A stretch of DNA of 64,000 bases from Azolla caroliniana (lineage: Eukaryota; Polypodiophyta). Each line of letters begins with the position of its first letter. Position 1 is the first letter of the stretch. The position numbers and the translations under genes were made by a program. The notes beneath the pieces are model-generated. The model made no database searches. It saw only the letters and a list, made by a program, of their open reading frames with translations, and was not told the DNA's origin. Below are positions 21,139 to 32,256 of this stretch, in pieces. Location of the stretch: the NCBI GenBank assembly GCA_043228905.1, contig JBHGNT010000004.1:8556001-8620000 (forward strand), given 5' to 3'.

Positions 21139-22849
21139 TATTCTTTTCCGCCATCCAACCTTAGACACTTGATTTTCCTCTCTATTTCCCTTTCAATTAG
21201 ACTTTTCAGGTCCCGAAAACAGGAGAAGACTTCGCCCTTCTTCTCAATGACGTATACCCAAGTGTGCCGACTAAAGTCATCGATGAAGGAGACGAAATAT
21301 CAACTCCCCTATGCTCACACATCCGTGTGGATCAAATTGAGCTGATTCCGGCTTTGATTCTTCTCATTAGGGAATGGAAGCCTATGTTGCTTCTTGAGTT
21401 GGAAAGCTTCGCATACTTGGGCCTTCCGGCCATTGAACTTCGATAGTCTAGAAAGCACTTGTTTCGACTGCAGTTCATGAAGCTTCTGATAGTTGATGTG
21501 GCTGATCTGCTTGTGCCATAGGTCGATGTCAAATTCAACCTTATGTCCTTTTGCAAACATTGCAACATCAACGTCATTGGTCTCAAGGATAAACATCTTC
21601 CCGTCTCTACGCCCACATGCAATTTGCCGACCCTCGTCCTCAATGAAGCAACCGAGCTAATTGAATCGGACTTGCATGCCCTGATCGACAATTTGTCTGA
21701 CAGATACCAAGTTCTTTGCAATTGTTGGGACATGTAGCATGTTCCACATCAGCCCTTTTTGTCCGACATGGCTGAGCAATACATCACCCATTTGTTTGAT
21801 AGGGTGCGTGATGTTGTCACCAGTCTCGACAATTCCCGGATGTTCTGTTTTTACCAAGCTCAAGAACCATTCAACATGGTTCGTTATATGTTTGACAGTC
21901 CGGAATCAACTTACCAGACCTCTTTCGGTTTTGTGGTACGTACTCCCATCTAGTTTGCCTTGCGCTTCATCACAAGTGAGGGGCCAGTTTGGACTCGGTC
22001 TTCTTTCTCAGCGAAGTGGGATTGGTGACGTCTATCCGCTTCTCCTCAGCTCGATTCGGCTCTGTCCGAATCAACATGCTTTTTCCAATACTCGCTTTCT
22101 CTATGGCCCTTCCGACCATAGTACTAGCAGTCTGATGCCTTGACTCCCCCTGCTCATGGTGGGTCCAGAATTGTTATTGACATTTCTATTATGCCTTTGG
22201 TTCTGCTCTTGTCGGCCGCCTCCATTGTGTGCCGATCCAACTCGTCCACCACGACCACGGGGCCTCTCTACCTCCGTGTACAACATCTTGTTATCGACAT
22301 GCATGCTCGTGGATGCACCCGCGTGATTTTCTTCTACAAGCAACATTGATTGTAGCTCGAAGAACGGCGAGGTATTCTCTCTCGTGTAGACCGCCGTTCG
22401 GAATGATCCGAACTTCTCTGCCAGACCTCCGAGGCAAACCTGCACCTTCTTGTCCTCTTCAACTGTCACATTGATGGACCTGAGCGAGTCGCAGATCACC
22501 TTGGTCTTGGAGGTATAATTAGCCACTGACATATCTCTCCTTGATCCTTTGGCGTTTTGGCGTAATGGATGTAGCTAAGTAGCTGATCTCCAATGCTGGA
22601 TGTGAAGTAGTGCATAACTCTGCTTGCCGCGTGCTTCCAGGCCAAAAAGTCCATGTGTGTCACATCGGATGCTACATCATTCGCTCCTTCAACGTAACTC
22701 CAATATCCATGCTCGAGCAAGTATTGATGCATCTTGTAAGACCAAGATGCATAGTTGCTTCGATCGAGCTTCTCCATCGGAAGTGAGCTTCCCTTACCTT
22801 TGTCCATGTTCCTGTTGTTTGGGAGGAAACTCCTTGTCTCTGTGTTCAT
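21139..22849 (-). pseudogene. Cop2b gag, protease and first part of integrase
   Basis: Read from 22849 leftward, gag begins near MDKGKGSSLPMEKLDRSNY (about 22807). It lacks a segment of roughly 80-90 bases between TPKD and DMSVANYTSK that relatives keep, so it is internally deleted. Gag resumes at 22532 (CLGGLAEKFGSFR) and ends in a GRG-rich stretch. The protease and pre-integrase region lies 21863-21600. The integrase zinc region and PFPNEKNQSRNQ lie near 21400-21320. It stops at the Cop3 target site and continues at 15445. Several frameshifts are present. Confidence 0.85.
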
Positions 22850-22887
22850 TCACTTTGTTAGCAACAAAGGGTTCTTCTAGCTCTCAC

Positions 22888-23487
22888 GCTTTGATACCAT
22901 GTAAAAGATTATGTGTGGAAGCTATGTGGAAGACACAGAGTGCACAGTTGGTTATCCGGAAGTATAACAGTTAGGTAAACATAGACTAAGGGTGAGAGAG
23001 AGACAGAGTGAGAGCAGACAACAAGAAAACTTCCATTACGAAAATGATAACGTTTTGTTACATACTCAATGCTTAAGTGCACTTTATATATACATACCCA
23101 TATGTTGGGGCTATTATGAAGTATTGATATGTACTTCAATGCTCCTAAAAGAACATCTAACATTAATTTCCTACGTTCGACCTATTTAATAATAGGTCCA
23201 CTTAGCATGTGTGACGTTCCGGATGGTTTTCTCAACCGCTCCATCATTCGGTCCATCATTCAGGTGCGGTATCCGGCCTCTTCAGCCAATCCAGCATCTA
23301 GTCCGACATTCGGTCCATCATCTGGATCTGGTATCCAACTTCTTTAACCGATCCGGCATCCGATCCAAAACCCAGTACGAACTTTAGGCTTATTAGCCTA
23401 AGTGGGCCTAGCCAACCGGATTGATTTCGGTCTGGCCTACTTGCTTCTCTAGTTGGTCTGGCCAATGTTCAACTTTCTCGTTCAACA
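22888..23487 (-). repeat. Cop2b 5' LTR with primer-binding site
   Basis: The LTR spans 22900-23487 (588 bp) and reads TGTTGAACGAG...ATCTTTTACA on the minus strand. A primer-binding site (GCTTTGATACCA on the plus strand, 22888-22899) sits next to it. It contains repeated short words (CCGGAT, GGTCCATCATTCGG) and a TATATATAAAG-like box near 23080-23090 (minus). It is only loosely similar to the LTR at 12233-12648. Confidence 0.8.
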
Positions 23488-23989
23488 TGCCATCTCATGG
23501 AGGTCGAAGTTTCAAGGCTCCAATACACTCTCGACAACAGAGGGCGAATACAGAGTTGCATCCAAAGCAACCAAAGAAGCCATATGGATGCATCGTATGT
23601 TGGCCGATTTTTCGGCTAAGAGTTGAATCGACCATCCAATGTCGATGGATTGTGACTCTCAAAGCACAATACACCTCATCTAGAATCCGATGTATCATCT
23701 GAAGAAAAACACATTGAATGGAGGTATCACCACATCTGGGAGCTCGTCACCGACAAGAAGCTCAAAGTCCGGAAAGTGGATACCAAGGTAAACATCACCG
23801 ACAACCTAACAAAGCCACTCCCAGATCAACACACATGACAAAGCTAAGAGGACAAATGGGACTACTGTAGGCAGAACAACGAAACGGAGCCGAATAAGAA
23901 CGAGCAGAAGGTGAGTCAAAAATCGGCACCGGGATGGATGGACAAGAAAAAACGACAAAGTCAATAGAGTTGAACAACCAAAAGGCTAA
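23488..23989 (+). pseudogene. Cop4: copia RNase H fragment
   Basis: A plus-strand fragment reads WRSKFQGSNTLSTTEGEYRV, then ASKATKEAIWM, then HIEWRYHHIWELV and NITDNLTKPLPDQ. These are characteristic copia RNase H blocks. It is broken by a stop after the first block and lacks everything upstream, where the Cop2b LTR begins. It is a different family from Cop3. It probably is an older element into which Cop2 inserted, but the other side of that insertion is not visible. Confidence 0.8.
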
Positions 23990-24381
23990 TGTTGAGAGAC
24001 AATCTCAAAATTCGGTGTGTAATCGGGTGCGTAAAACAGTTACGCACAACATGGTTGTAACAGTGCGGACATCGAGAGGCCGTAATCATGGTATTCCTTG
24101 TAAGGAATAATTTTTGGGAGTTATTGTAGTAGGCTCATTTATGAGTAGTCAAGTACTGTCAGTACTTGCGTCAGCCCGATTTAAGGGCGTGTATAAGAAG
24201 TGCTCACTAAGCACGAAATATGTAGAAAGCGTTATTATTTTTGAAATAGAATTGAGTTGTCTGCTCTCTATCTCTGTCTCTCCCTCTCCATCTCTACATT
24301 TTCTGTGTTTTACCGAACTGTCATTTTCCGAACTGTGTACTCTGTGTTTGGCATACGCTTCTGCACACATATTCTTTTACA
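23990..24381 (+). repeat. Cop5 5' LTR
   Basis: 392 bp, TGTTGAGAGACAATC...ATTCTTTTACA. It keeps the intact U3 inverted repeat AAGTACTGTCAGTACTT (24151-24167) followed by GTATAAGAAG, a weakened TATA box. No 3' copy is in the window. Confidence 0.88.
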
Positions 24382-24489
24382 TGGTATTAGAGCACGAGGG
24401 TTGAAGTCCTATGCAACCGATAGAAAAACTTGCGACAGAGACATAGTTGAGTTGTTATTCTTGTTTTTCGGAAAAGATAAGACAAGAAC

Positions 24490-27400
24490 ATGGATAGAGG
24501 AATGGGAAGCTCGCTACCAACTGAGAAGCTCTACAGGAGAAACTACGCATTTTGGTCGTACAAGATGCACCAATGCCTGCGTGGTCATGGCTACTGGAGT
24601 TATGTCAAAGGAGATAATGATACAACACCCGAATCGACACACAGGGATTTTTCGGCTTGGGAACAGGCGGCAAGCAGAGTTCTCTACTGCTTTGTGTCCT
24701 GTGTGAGCGACCAGCTATTGAGCCATATTTGGGATGCCAAAACACGAAAGGACGCATGGGCGAATTTCAAGAAGATTTTCACCGCTAGCACCACAGCCAG
24801 GAAGCTTCAACTCAGGCAAGAGTTGAGCAATGTTCGACAACGAGATATGTCGGTGGCTGATTACACCTCCAAGATTAAAGAAATCTATGACTCTCTCGCC
24901 TCCGTCAACATGAGCGTCGAGGAAGATGGAATGGTGCAGGTCTGTTTTGGTGGGTTAGTGTCAAAGTTCGGAGCGTTCCGAACAACGGTTTGTACGAGGG
25001 AGAATACGCCTTCATTCTTCGAGCTTCAGTCAATGTTGCTCGCGGAGGAAAATCACGCGTGTGCGTCGATGAGTACGCACATTGATGACAAGATGCTATA
25101 AACGGGGGGAGATAGGCCTTGTGGTCGTGGCGGACGAGGCGGATCGGCGCATAATGGAGGTGGTCGAAAAGAGCAGAATGGACGGCATAATCGAAATCTC
25201 AGGAACAATTCCGAACCCTCCGGAAGTAGGGGGAGTCATGGTGGTGCCAGAATCTAGCAAGAGAAGGCCACGACAGAATGCTGGTATTGTGGCAAGAAAG
25301 GCCACAAGGAGAGCGAGTGCTGGAAAAAGAAAGCCGATTCGGACAAAGCCGAATCGAGCGAAAGAGATGCAGGAAGGTGTCAAAAGTCGCACTACGCTGA
25401 GGACTCTGAACGAGCCGGAGATGGATCGGGCCCTGCCTTCGTAATGGCCGTGAACACCTCGAAATCGAGTGAGGTGTGGCATGTTGATTCTAGAGTGTCA
25501 AATCATATGACGAGTCATGAGGAATGGTTCTTGTACTAGGAGCATCTGGAAAAGCAAGGGGTAGTCGAAACGGGAGATGGCACCCTGCATACCATCAAGC
25601 ATGTCGGCGAAGTTCCCATACGCCATGTCGGATAGAAAGGGAAACTCTTGAACGTGCTACACGTCTTGACAATAACGAACAACATGGTGTCAGTCAGTCA
25701 GATCGTCGACCAAGGGATGGAGGTTCGATTCACGCATCTAGGGTGCTTCATAGAAGAGGAGGGCAAAGTAATCGCGCAAGGGCGCTGTGAAGGGAGGATG
25801 TTTATCCTCGAAACCAACAATGTGGGCACCGCTATGCTTGCGAAAGGGAAGAAGGTCGAGTCAGACATCGACCTGTGGCATAAGCGGTTCGGCCATATTA
25901 ACTTCCTGTGGCTTCATGAAATGCAGACGAAGACCATTGTGTTCGGCTTGCCGAAATTTCGAGGCCGGAATGGCCAAGTCTGCAAAGCTTGCCAGATGGG
26001 AAAACAACACCGACTTCCGTTCCCCAACGAATGTAATTGTAGTCGAAATCCGCTGGATTTGATCCATTCAGATGTGTGGGGTTCGACACAGAACGTGAGT
26101 CTCGGTGGAAGCCATTACTTGGTAACCTTCATCGACAACTTCACTTGGCACACGTGGGTATGCACTATCACGAAGAAAAGCGAAGTCTTTGCATGTTTCC
26201 TGAAGGTGAAGAGCCTTGCGGAAAGGGAAACAGGGTGTAAGATCAAATGCCTATGGTCCAATGGTGGGAAGAAGTACTTCTCCGACCAGTTCACAAGTTA
26301 TCTACAGAAGGAGGGAATTCGACGCGAATTCTCATGTTGATACACGCCGCAACAGAATGACGTGGCCGAGAGGAAGAATCGGACAATCGAAGAAGCTACT
26401 AGGGCAATGCTTGAAGAGAAGCATATGCTGAAATTCTATTGGGATGAAGTCGTGAGGATGGCTGTCTACTTGCAGAATCGGACTTCTGCTAATGGAGGAG
26501 TGTCACCACATGAATTGTATTTCGGGAAGAAGCCGAACTTGGCACACTTGAGGATTTTCGGTAGCATTGCATATGTGCATGTGTTGAAGGAAAAGAGGAG
26601 GAAGCTGGACACGAAAGCCGAAAAGGGCATCTTAGTCGGCTTTTCAGATGAGTAGAAGGGGTATAAGTGTTATCACCCCCGAACAAAGGAAGTACGTGTA
26701 AGTTGAGTTGTCGTGTTCTTCTCCAATACCTCATGATTCCATTCCGAATTTTGAAGAAGAAGTCAGTGACGCTAAGATGCCTCCGCATGATGAGGACCTC
26801 GGAGCTCTGAGAGAGAGTCCAATCTCATTTCGGCTGAGTGGGCCGAATGAGGGGTTGGACTAAAATGGCCAACCAAATGAAGAGACGGCGAGTAGTGAAG
26901 ACTTAGCCATGATGTCCCCGCGTAAAGAACCAAGGAGATGGTTTACGCGCAAGGAGAAAGGGAAGAAAAAGATGTCGGAGTACGATTTCGACAATGCCGA
27001 GTTAGATTGGAGCGAGTCTGACTACGAGCAAACTGAAACGGAATCTCCACGGAAGAGGTCGAAATTAGCCGGAAAGGTCGTGAAATCAGGTAATCACGAA
27101 TTGCGCTGATCTACCCGCCTGAAGAACCCCGTAAAGAGATACGGGTATAATGAGTACATGGCGCACCATTACACGTACATGATATGAGTGATGAAAGTGC
27201 GTGAGCCGGAGAGCTACGCAGAAGCGGCAAACGACGCAAACTGGCATGTCGTGATGGAGGAAGAGATGCGCGCTTTGACTGATAATGAGACTTGGGACCT
27301 GGTTGATGCACTGAAGGGTGTAAAGCCGATCGGATGTAGGTGGGTGTATAAAGTGAAATACAACACCGACGGCTCAGTCAATCGATACAAGGCCTGTTTA

Positions 27401-29042
27401 GTTGCAAAAGGCTACGTGTAGAAGCACGGCGTGGACGAGACCTTCGCGCTTGTCGCGAAGATGACTACCGTGTGGGTTTTGCTAGCCGTAGCTATGACAA
27501 AGGGGTGGCGCTTACATCAGATGGATGTAAAGAACGCGTTCTTGCAAGGTGATCTTGAGGAACAAGTGTACATGGTACAACCCCCCAAATTTCTATCTAA
27601 ACAAAACACCTCGGCAATTTGCTGACTGAAGACATCACTTTATGGACTTAAGCAAGCCCCGCGAGCCTGGAACGCAAAGATTATGCAACACTTGTGTTGG
27701 ATGGGGTTTACGACGTCGAAATTAGACTCTTCACTATTTGTTCGGCAAGGTCAATATGGAGCGATAAGTCTTCTAATTTATGTTGATGATTTAGTCATCG
27801 CCGGTGCCAACCTAGACGAAATCCGCCGCATAAAATCTCAGCTTGTGGCATCATTCGACATGAAAGATCTTGGAGACCTTCATTACTTCCTTGAGATTGA
27901 AGTGATCCGCACCCCCAAAGGCATATTGATCAGCCAACGTCATTACATGCTGAATATGCTCTACAAGTTCAGGTTGGCAGACTATAAGCCCATCTCGACC
28001 CCTCTTGATTGAAATGCAAAGCTTCGCTGAGAGTTGGGAAAGGCATGTGACCCGACACGGTTCTGACAGATTGTCGGAAGCCTCATCTATTTGACGATCA
28101 CCAGGCCGGACCTCAGTTACCCGGTCAGACTGATAAGTCAATTCATGTCGCAGCCTACGATCGAACACTTTTAGTGCACGCAAAGGATATTGCAATATGT
28201 TAGCAGCACTGAAGACATGGTATTGCTATATCAGGCAGGTGTAGCTGAACAATTAGTCGGCTACACGGATGCCGATTGGGCTGGGAATGCCCACAATTGT
28301 AGATCGACGTCTGGATACGCCTTCTCATTAGGAAGTGCGGCGATCGCGTGGAGTAGTAAGAAGCAGCCGACAGTAGCACTATCGAACACAGAGGCCGAAT
28401 ATCGAGGGGCGATTGTCGCTATGTGCGAAGTCATTTGGTTAAAAAAAACAATTATGGGACCTGCATGTGGAGGTGTCCGATCCAATGAAGATCTACTGCG
28501 ACAACCTCAACAACATCCAGCTTGCGAAAAACCCAGTCTTTGATGCCTGGATCAAGCACATTGAGGTGCACTATCACTTTGTTCGTGAGCGTGTCCTTTC
28601 AGGTGAAGTCGAACGGGTGTATGTTTCGACGGATCGGCAAGTTGCCGACATCTACACCAAGCCCCTTGGTCTCGACAAGTTGCGGAATTTCTTGGGTGAG
28701 GTTGGGCTTCCTCACCTTGACACGCTGAACTTGAGGGGGAGAAAGGAAGAATAGGAACAAGAGCGTGGAAGGAACGGATTTGACCGCGACGTGGAGTCGG
28801 ATGAAGAATTCGATTTCAGGCCGGCTGAAAAAGCCGAAGAAGGAAGCAAGGGCCATAATCTTAGGGAAGAGCCGAAGACAACCGAACAAGGAGTAAGTAA
28901 GGCCAATATCAAAACGTGGTTCGACATTGTCAAAGGCATGAAGACAGAAGACGAATTGGAGACAACCAAGTCGGATGAGAGCGGAATTGAATCGAAAGAG
29001 TTCGGTTCAATCGGAATGTTCGATTCAGACATCATGAATTGA
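24490..29042 (+). pseudogene. Cop5 gag-pol with C-terminal tail
   Basis: Gag starts MDRGMGSSLPTEKLYR at 24490. The knuckle CWYCGKKGHKESEC lies near 25290, the protease region near 25485, the integrase core 26060-26420 and reverse transcriptase 27230-28010 (LLIYVDDLVIAG). RNase H lies 28250-28720 and the tail 28730-29042. Stops with a CAG counterpart in Cop3 lie at 25633, 26653, 27419 and 28172. Stops with a CGA counterpart lie at 27623 and 28064. The tail is in the same frame as RNase H and keeps the block EDELETTKSDES and MFDSD. The gene is dead but informative for reading Cop3 and Cop7. Confidence 0.88.
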
Positions 29043-29082
29043 CTAAGGGCCAAGTGGAGAAAAGGGCAACGGAAGAGGCACC

Positions 29083-29762
29083 TGTTGGGAATATGTCCCT
29101 CCAGTGGGAGGAAGAACCGACTGATCGGAAAGCCGACAATCGATGACAGGGAAGATCCGACTGTTCGGAAAGCCAACAGTCGAAGAGTCGAAAATAGTGA
29201 GTCGAAAGTTTGAAGATTCGACTATTATTATTATAGTAATAATAATGATGATGATGTGTGGAAACAAGTCCCTCCAGATGGGAAAGAGAGAGGAGCCAAG
29301 TTGATGAGTGACTCGGGAGACTATAATTGTAAATAGTCTGAATGTGCGCTCCATGAGGGCTAGGTATGTGAATAACCAGAAAGTTGCGTAAGTATATATG
29401 TAACTAGGGCAAACTTTTGGAATGTGTGTAAGAGTGTGTGTACAGAAGTTGTAGAGCACGTGAGAGAGAGAGTGTGTGAGACAGAGAGGGAAGTGTGAGC
29501 CACGCCATAGCTGTGTGAGTAACAACAGACGCGAAGAGCCCTGTGCGGCTAATACACTCGATAGAGTGTTGTATTCCTCTCGGTGTTGTATATCCACTTT
29601 GTATAGTGAAGAAATCTGTTCACTCGTGGTTTTTCCCGTTTTAGGGTTTCCACGTAAATCTCTGTGCACCTTTTGTTTATCTTGTCTTTCTAGCATTTCT
29701 GTAATTCGTATTTTAGCGCGTAGCTCGATTATTGTGATTAATTCTGCAATGATTTCTCAACA
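29083..29762 (+). repeat. Cop6 5' LTR
   Basis: 680 bp, TGTTGGGAATATG...ATTTCTCAACA. Inside is a short ATT/ATG repeat able to fold on itself (29222-29255) and a purine-rich GAGA stretch near 29461-29490. The start TGTTGGGA is shared with Cop9. The 3' copy is absent. Confidence 0.85.
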
Positions 29763-30322
29763 AACTAGTATCAAAGCTTGAGGTATAAGACTGGAAGATA
29801 AAGATGGAAGACCTTCTCATAGTTAAAGATCTGTACGAGCTAGTCGACATAGCAGAAATACCCAGGGGGGTATTGGAGTCGGACTGGAGCTTTTGAATAG
29901 GAAGGCGATGGTCACAATCTGACAATGTGTCGACGTAAGTGTCCTTCAGCCTATGGCGAACGACACAAATGCCCACGAGATGTGGCAAAAGCTATTGAGC
30001 CTTTATGAGAGGAAGAATGCGCTAGACAGAACCTCATTGATATGAAAAATCGTATGACTGAAATACAGAGACGGTGAGAGCATTGTCGAACACATCAACA
30101 CATTTATGGGGTATGTAAATCAACTTACTGCGACCAAGTTTCCCCTGGATGATGCAATGCAAGCCATTCTGATGATGTGCACACTGCCGGAAAGCTAGGA
30201 GAACCTGGTGGTTACTCTCAGCACCTCTTGTCAAGAAGAGAACTTGTCTTTATAGATGGTGAAGACAAGCATCCTAAATGAGGAGGCAAGGAGGAAAGAC
30301 AAAGGAATCCTGTCCCAAACGG
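29763..30322 (+). pseudogene. Cop6 gag, first part
   Basis: The leader and gag N-terminal part read MKDLLI-type capsid sequence, comparable to Cop9 (MRDMLVVKDLW). They run through VNQLTATKFPLDDAM and on to NEEARRKDKGI. Many stops interrupt the frame. It is cut by Gyp2 at 30322, with the ACGG target at 30319-30322. It resumes at 37354. Confidence 0.75.
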
Positions 30323-30998
30323 TGTCGTGGAGAATACCGTCCCCAGGCGCAAACCGTGTATAGTGTGTGTGAACCGGCCCTTACACGTGGGCACGCCCCT
30401 TGATGTATAGTAGATAGGTAGGCACGAAGGTCAAATCCTAGGTAGCAATATTCTATAAGGGAAATCGAGGAGTATCTCTATCCGAAAGGACAGAGAATTA
30501 ATGTGATGTAAACGGGTGAAACGGCCTCCCTCCTTGAGCTATAAAAGAGAGGGAGACGGGGGAGAGAAGGGATCGCGCGCTAGAAGGGACGAAGTGTTGT
30601 CGGACTGGGACCGAGCTCTTCTCTGTCGTTCTCCATAGCTTTCTTTTGCGCAAGTTCTCAGGAGGCTGATCCTGCTCCGTGGAACGCCCGTGTGCTTCCG
30701 GCAGAATCTCCATCTTGCTCTCCTGTGTGCGTGGGTGATCAGGCGTCGGCACCCGTCTCGCCGACCTGATCGGCTATAACTGTTCGAGTCATCTGCATAC
30801 ATATATTTGTATACGCGTTCTTATACTCTATCTCCTGCCCAACTGGTGTCTCTTGTGTTGTTGGGCTGCGCTCCCGCACACTTCTTTGTCTATCCGTGTG
30901 TGAGCGTGTCTCTCTCTTTCCCTTTTCTCACCTATTCCTCGGTCCAAGACCCCAGTGGTCTCGCCTTGTTCTCCACGCACGCGCGTAATAACGTGACA
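30323..30998 (+). repeat. Gyp2 5' LTR
   Basis: 676 bp, TGTCGTGGAGAATACC...AACGTGACA. A TATA box (CTATAAAAGAG) lies near 30539. It is followed four bases later by the primer-binding site. Confidence 0.93.
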
Positions 30999-31002
30999 TA
31001 TT

Positions 31003-31018
31003 TGGTGAACCCGACGTG
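31003..31018 (+). other. Gyp2 primer-binding site
   Basis: TGGTGAACCCGACGTG lies just after the LTR. The same motif with one change (TGGTGAACCGGACGTG on the minus strand) follows the Gyp3 LTR near 48285-48300, so it is conserved in the family. I do not assign the tRNA. Confidence 0.75.
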
Positions 31019-31043
31019 AAACATGCGGCAGAGGAGTAGAAGA

Positions 31044-32256
31044 TGAGGGGGTCGGACCTCGCAGAAGCCATGGCTTCGGCTGTGGACCGTATAGTGAGTG
31101 CGTGCGAAGGCACTGCGCCCTTGATAGGGCTATTGAGGCGGTTGTTGGTACGATCGACCGGTTTAGTGGGAAGGATGCCACGAGCTACTTGGCGTCCTAC
31201 CGGGCTGAGATGGTAATGAGGGACATTTCGGAAGAGAGGCGTCTAGCCGGATTCCCTCGAGTGGCGATGCCAGGCATCCATACGGAGGTGCTCGAGGTAC
31301 GGGCCGAGAGCCGGACCTGGGAGGAATTCGAAGGTCGGCTCCTCGAAAAATACGGGCTTGAAGATGCGCTTCGACTTTCGACGCGGGACTTCATGGAGTG
31401 GGTGGAGACCCCCGACAAAGGAAGGAACGCGTCGGTGCGCCTCCGGGAGTTTGAGGAACGCTTCGTGCGCCTCTCGGTGCTTGACCGGACCGTTCTGGAC
31501 ACAAGTCGTGTCCTATTGTTTGTTAAGTCATTTGACGAGCGGGATCGGGAGCAAGTAGGCCTCCTATTGGAGACTGATGACGGGCTGACGGCCGACTGGG
31601 CCGTCGTAAAGAGGGTCTGTGGCCGTTTCGACAAACGACGGGAATGGGTTGACAAAGGATCGATAGGGGCGGGCTCTGTCGCAGCAAGGAAGCTTGAGCC
31701 AACACCACCAGCGCGGAGGGAAGAGACCCGAGATTGGCTCGAGACCGGATCGGCTTCGACCGGCATGGTCAAGGGCTCGCCCGGGGAAGCAGCTCTGGAG
31801 GAACTGACGCCGATGGTAAAGGATCTCCAGATCGCCCAGGCACGGAGGGACGGTGGCGAACAGGCCCGTGACCGACGACCTTTGGCTAGAAACAGGTGCA
31901 TGTGGTGTGACGCGGTTGGCCACATCCGGAAGGACTGCGGGGACTTCGCCGAGGCGTTGAGAAGCAATGTGGTATACTTGTGGAACGACGCACGCCAGCG
32001 AAACCCGAAGGCCCCTGAACCTGAATGTCGGGCAAGGGGGTATGAAAAGGCTGATGGAGGAGGCGGCGGCTCGTCACGCGGAGACCGTCCACTACTCGGC
32101 GTCGACTGGTATTCGGGTCGGAGGTGGCGAGGCCCCGAAGACGAACAATGCCGGGTTCTGGCCGACGATGCTAGAAGGCCTCGCCGGCGCACGTCTAAAG
32201 AAAGAAGAGGCGGACCGCGCGGAAAGACGGGTCCGGGAGGTAACCGGGTGGAGTGA
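31044..32256 (+). pseudogene. Gyp2 gag
   Basis: The readable frame 31102-32256 encodes a gypsy-type capsid region and a CCHC knuckle (CMWCDAVGHIRKDC, near 31895-31937). The likely start at 31044 (MRGSDLAEAM) is separated from the rest by a frame change near 31125. In Gyp3 the knuckle is followed in the same frame by SETRRPL and the pol region. In Gyp2 the spacer is 16 bases instead of 21, which shifts pol into the frame that opens at 31967. The comparison points to a deletion rather than programmed frameshifting. The last 270 bases of this frame overlap pol and look like read-out in the wrong frame. Confidence 0.85.

Larger units (their letters stand above)
12649..23487 (-). mobile_element. 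Cop2b: decayed minus-strand copia element, interrupted by Cop3
   Basis: From right to left it holds an LTR (22900-23487), gag, protease, integrase (cut by Cop3), reverse transcriptase, RNase H, the family's C-terminal tail and the shared LTR at 12233-12648. The two flanking LTRs (588 and 416 bp) are only distantly alike. The block is therefore more likely a recombinant between two related elements than one simple insertion. The right flank is a copia RNase H scrap (Cop4). Confidence 0.75.
23990..29082 (+). mobile_element. Cop5: decayed copia element of the Cop3 family
   Basis: It has a 5' LTR, a primer-binding site with one change (TGGTATTAGAGC, 24382-24393), gag, pol and the C-terminal tail, all on the plus strand. 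It loses its 3' end to the Cop6 insertion at 29083. Numerous stops and indels make it clearly inactive. Many of its stops pair with CAG or CGA codons in Cop3. Confidence 0.9.

Noticed and set aside
28740-29062. Retroviral-type envelope gene after pol in the Cop3 family
   Set aside because: The tail is fused in frame to RNase H, strongly charged, and has no signal peptide or membrane segment, so it is not envelope-like.
31960-32010. Programmed frameshift between Gyp2 gag and pol
   Set aside because: Gyp3 has gag and pol in one frame. Gyp2 is shorter by five bases in the spacer.
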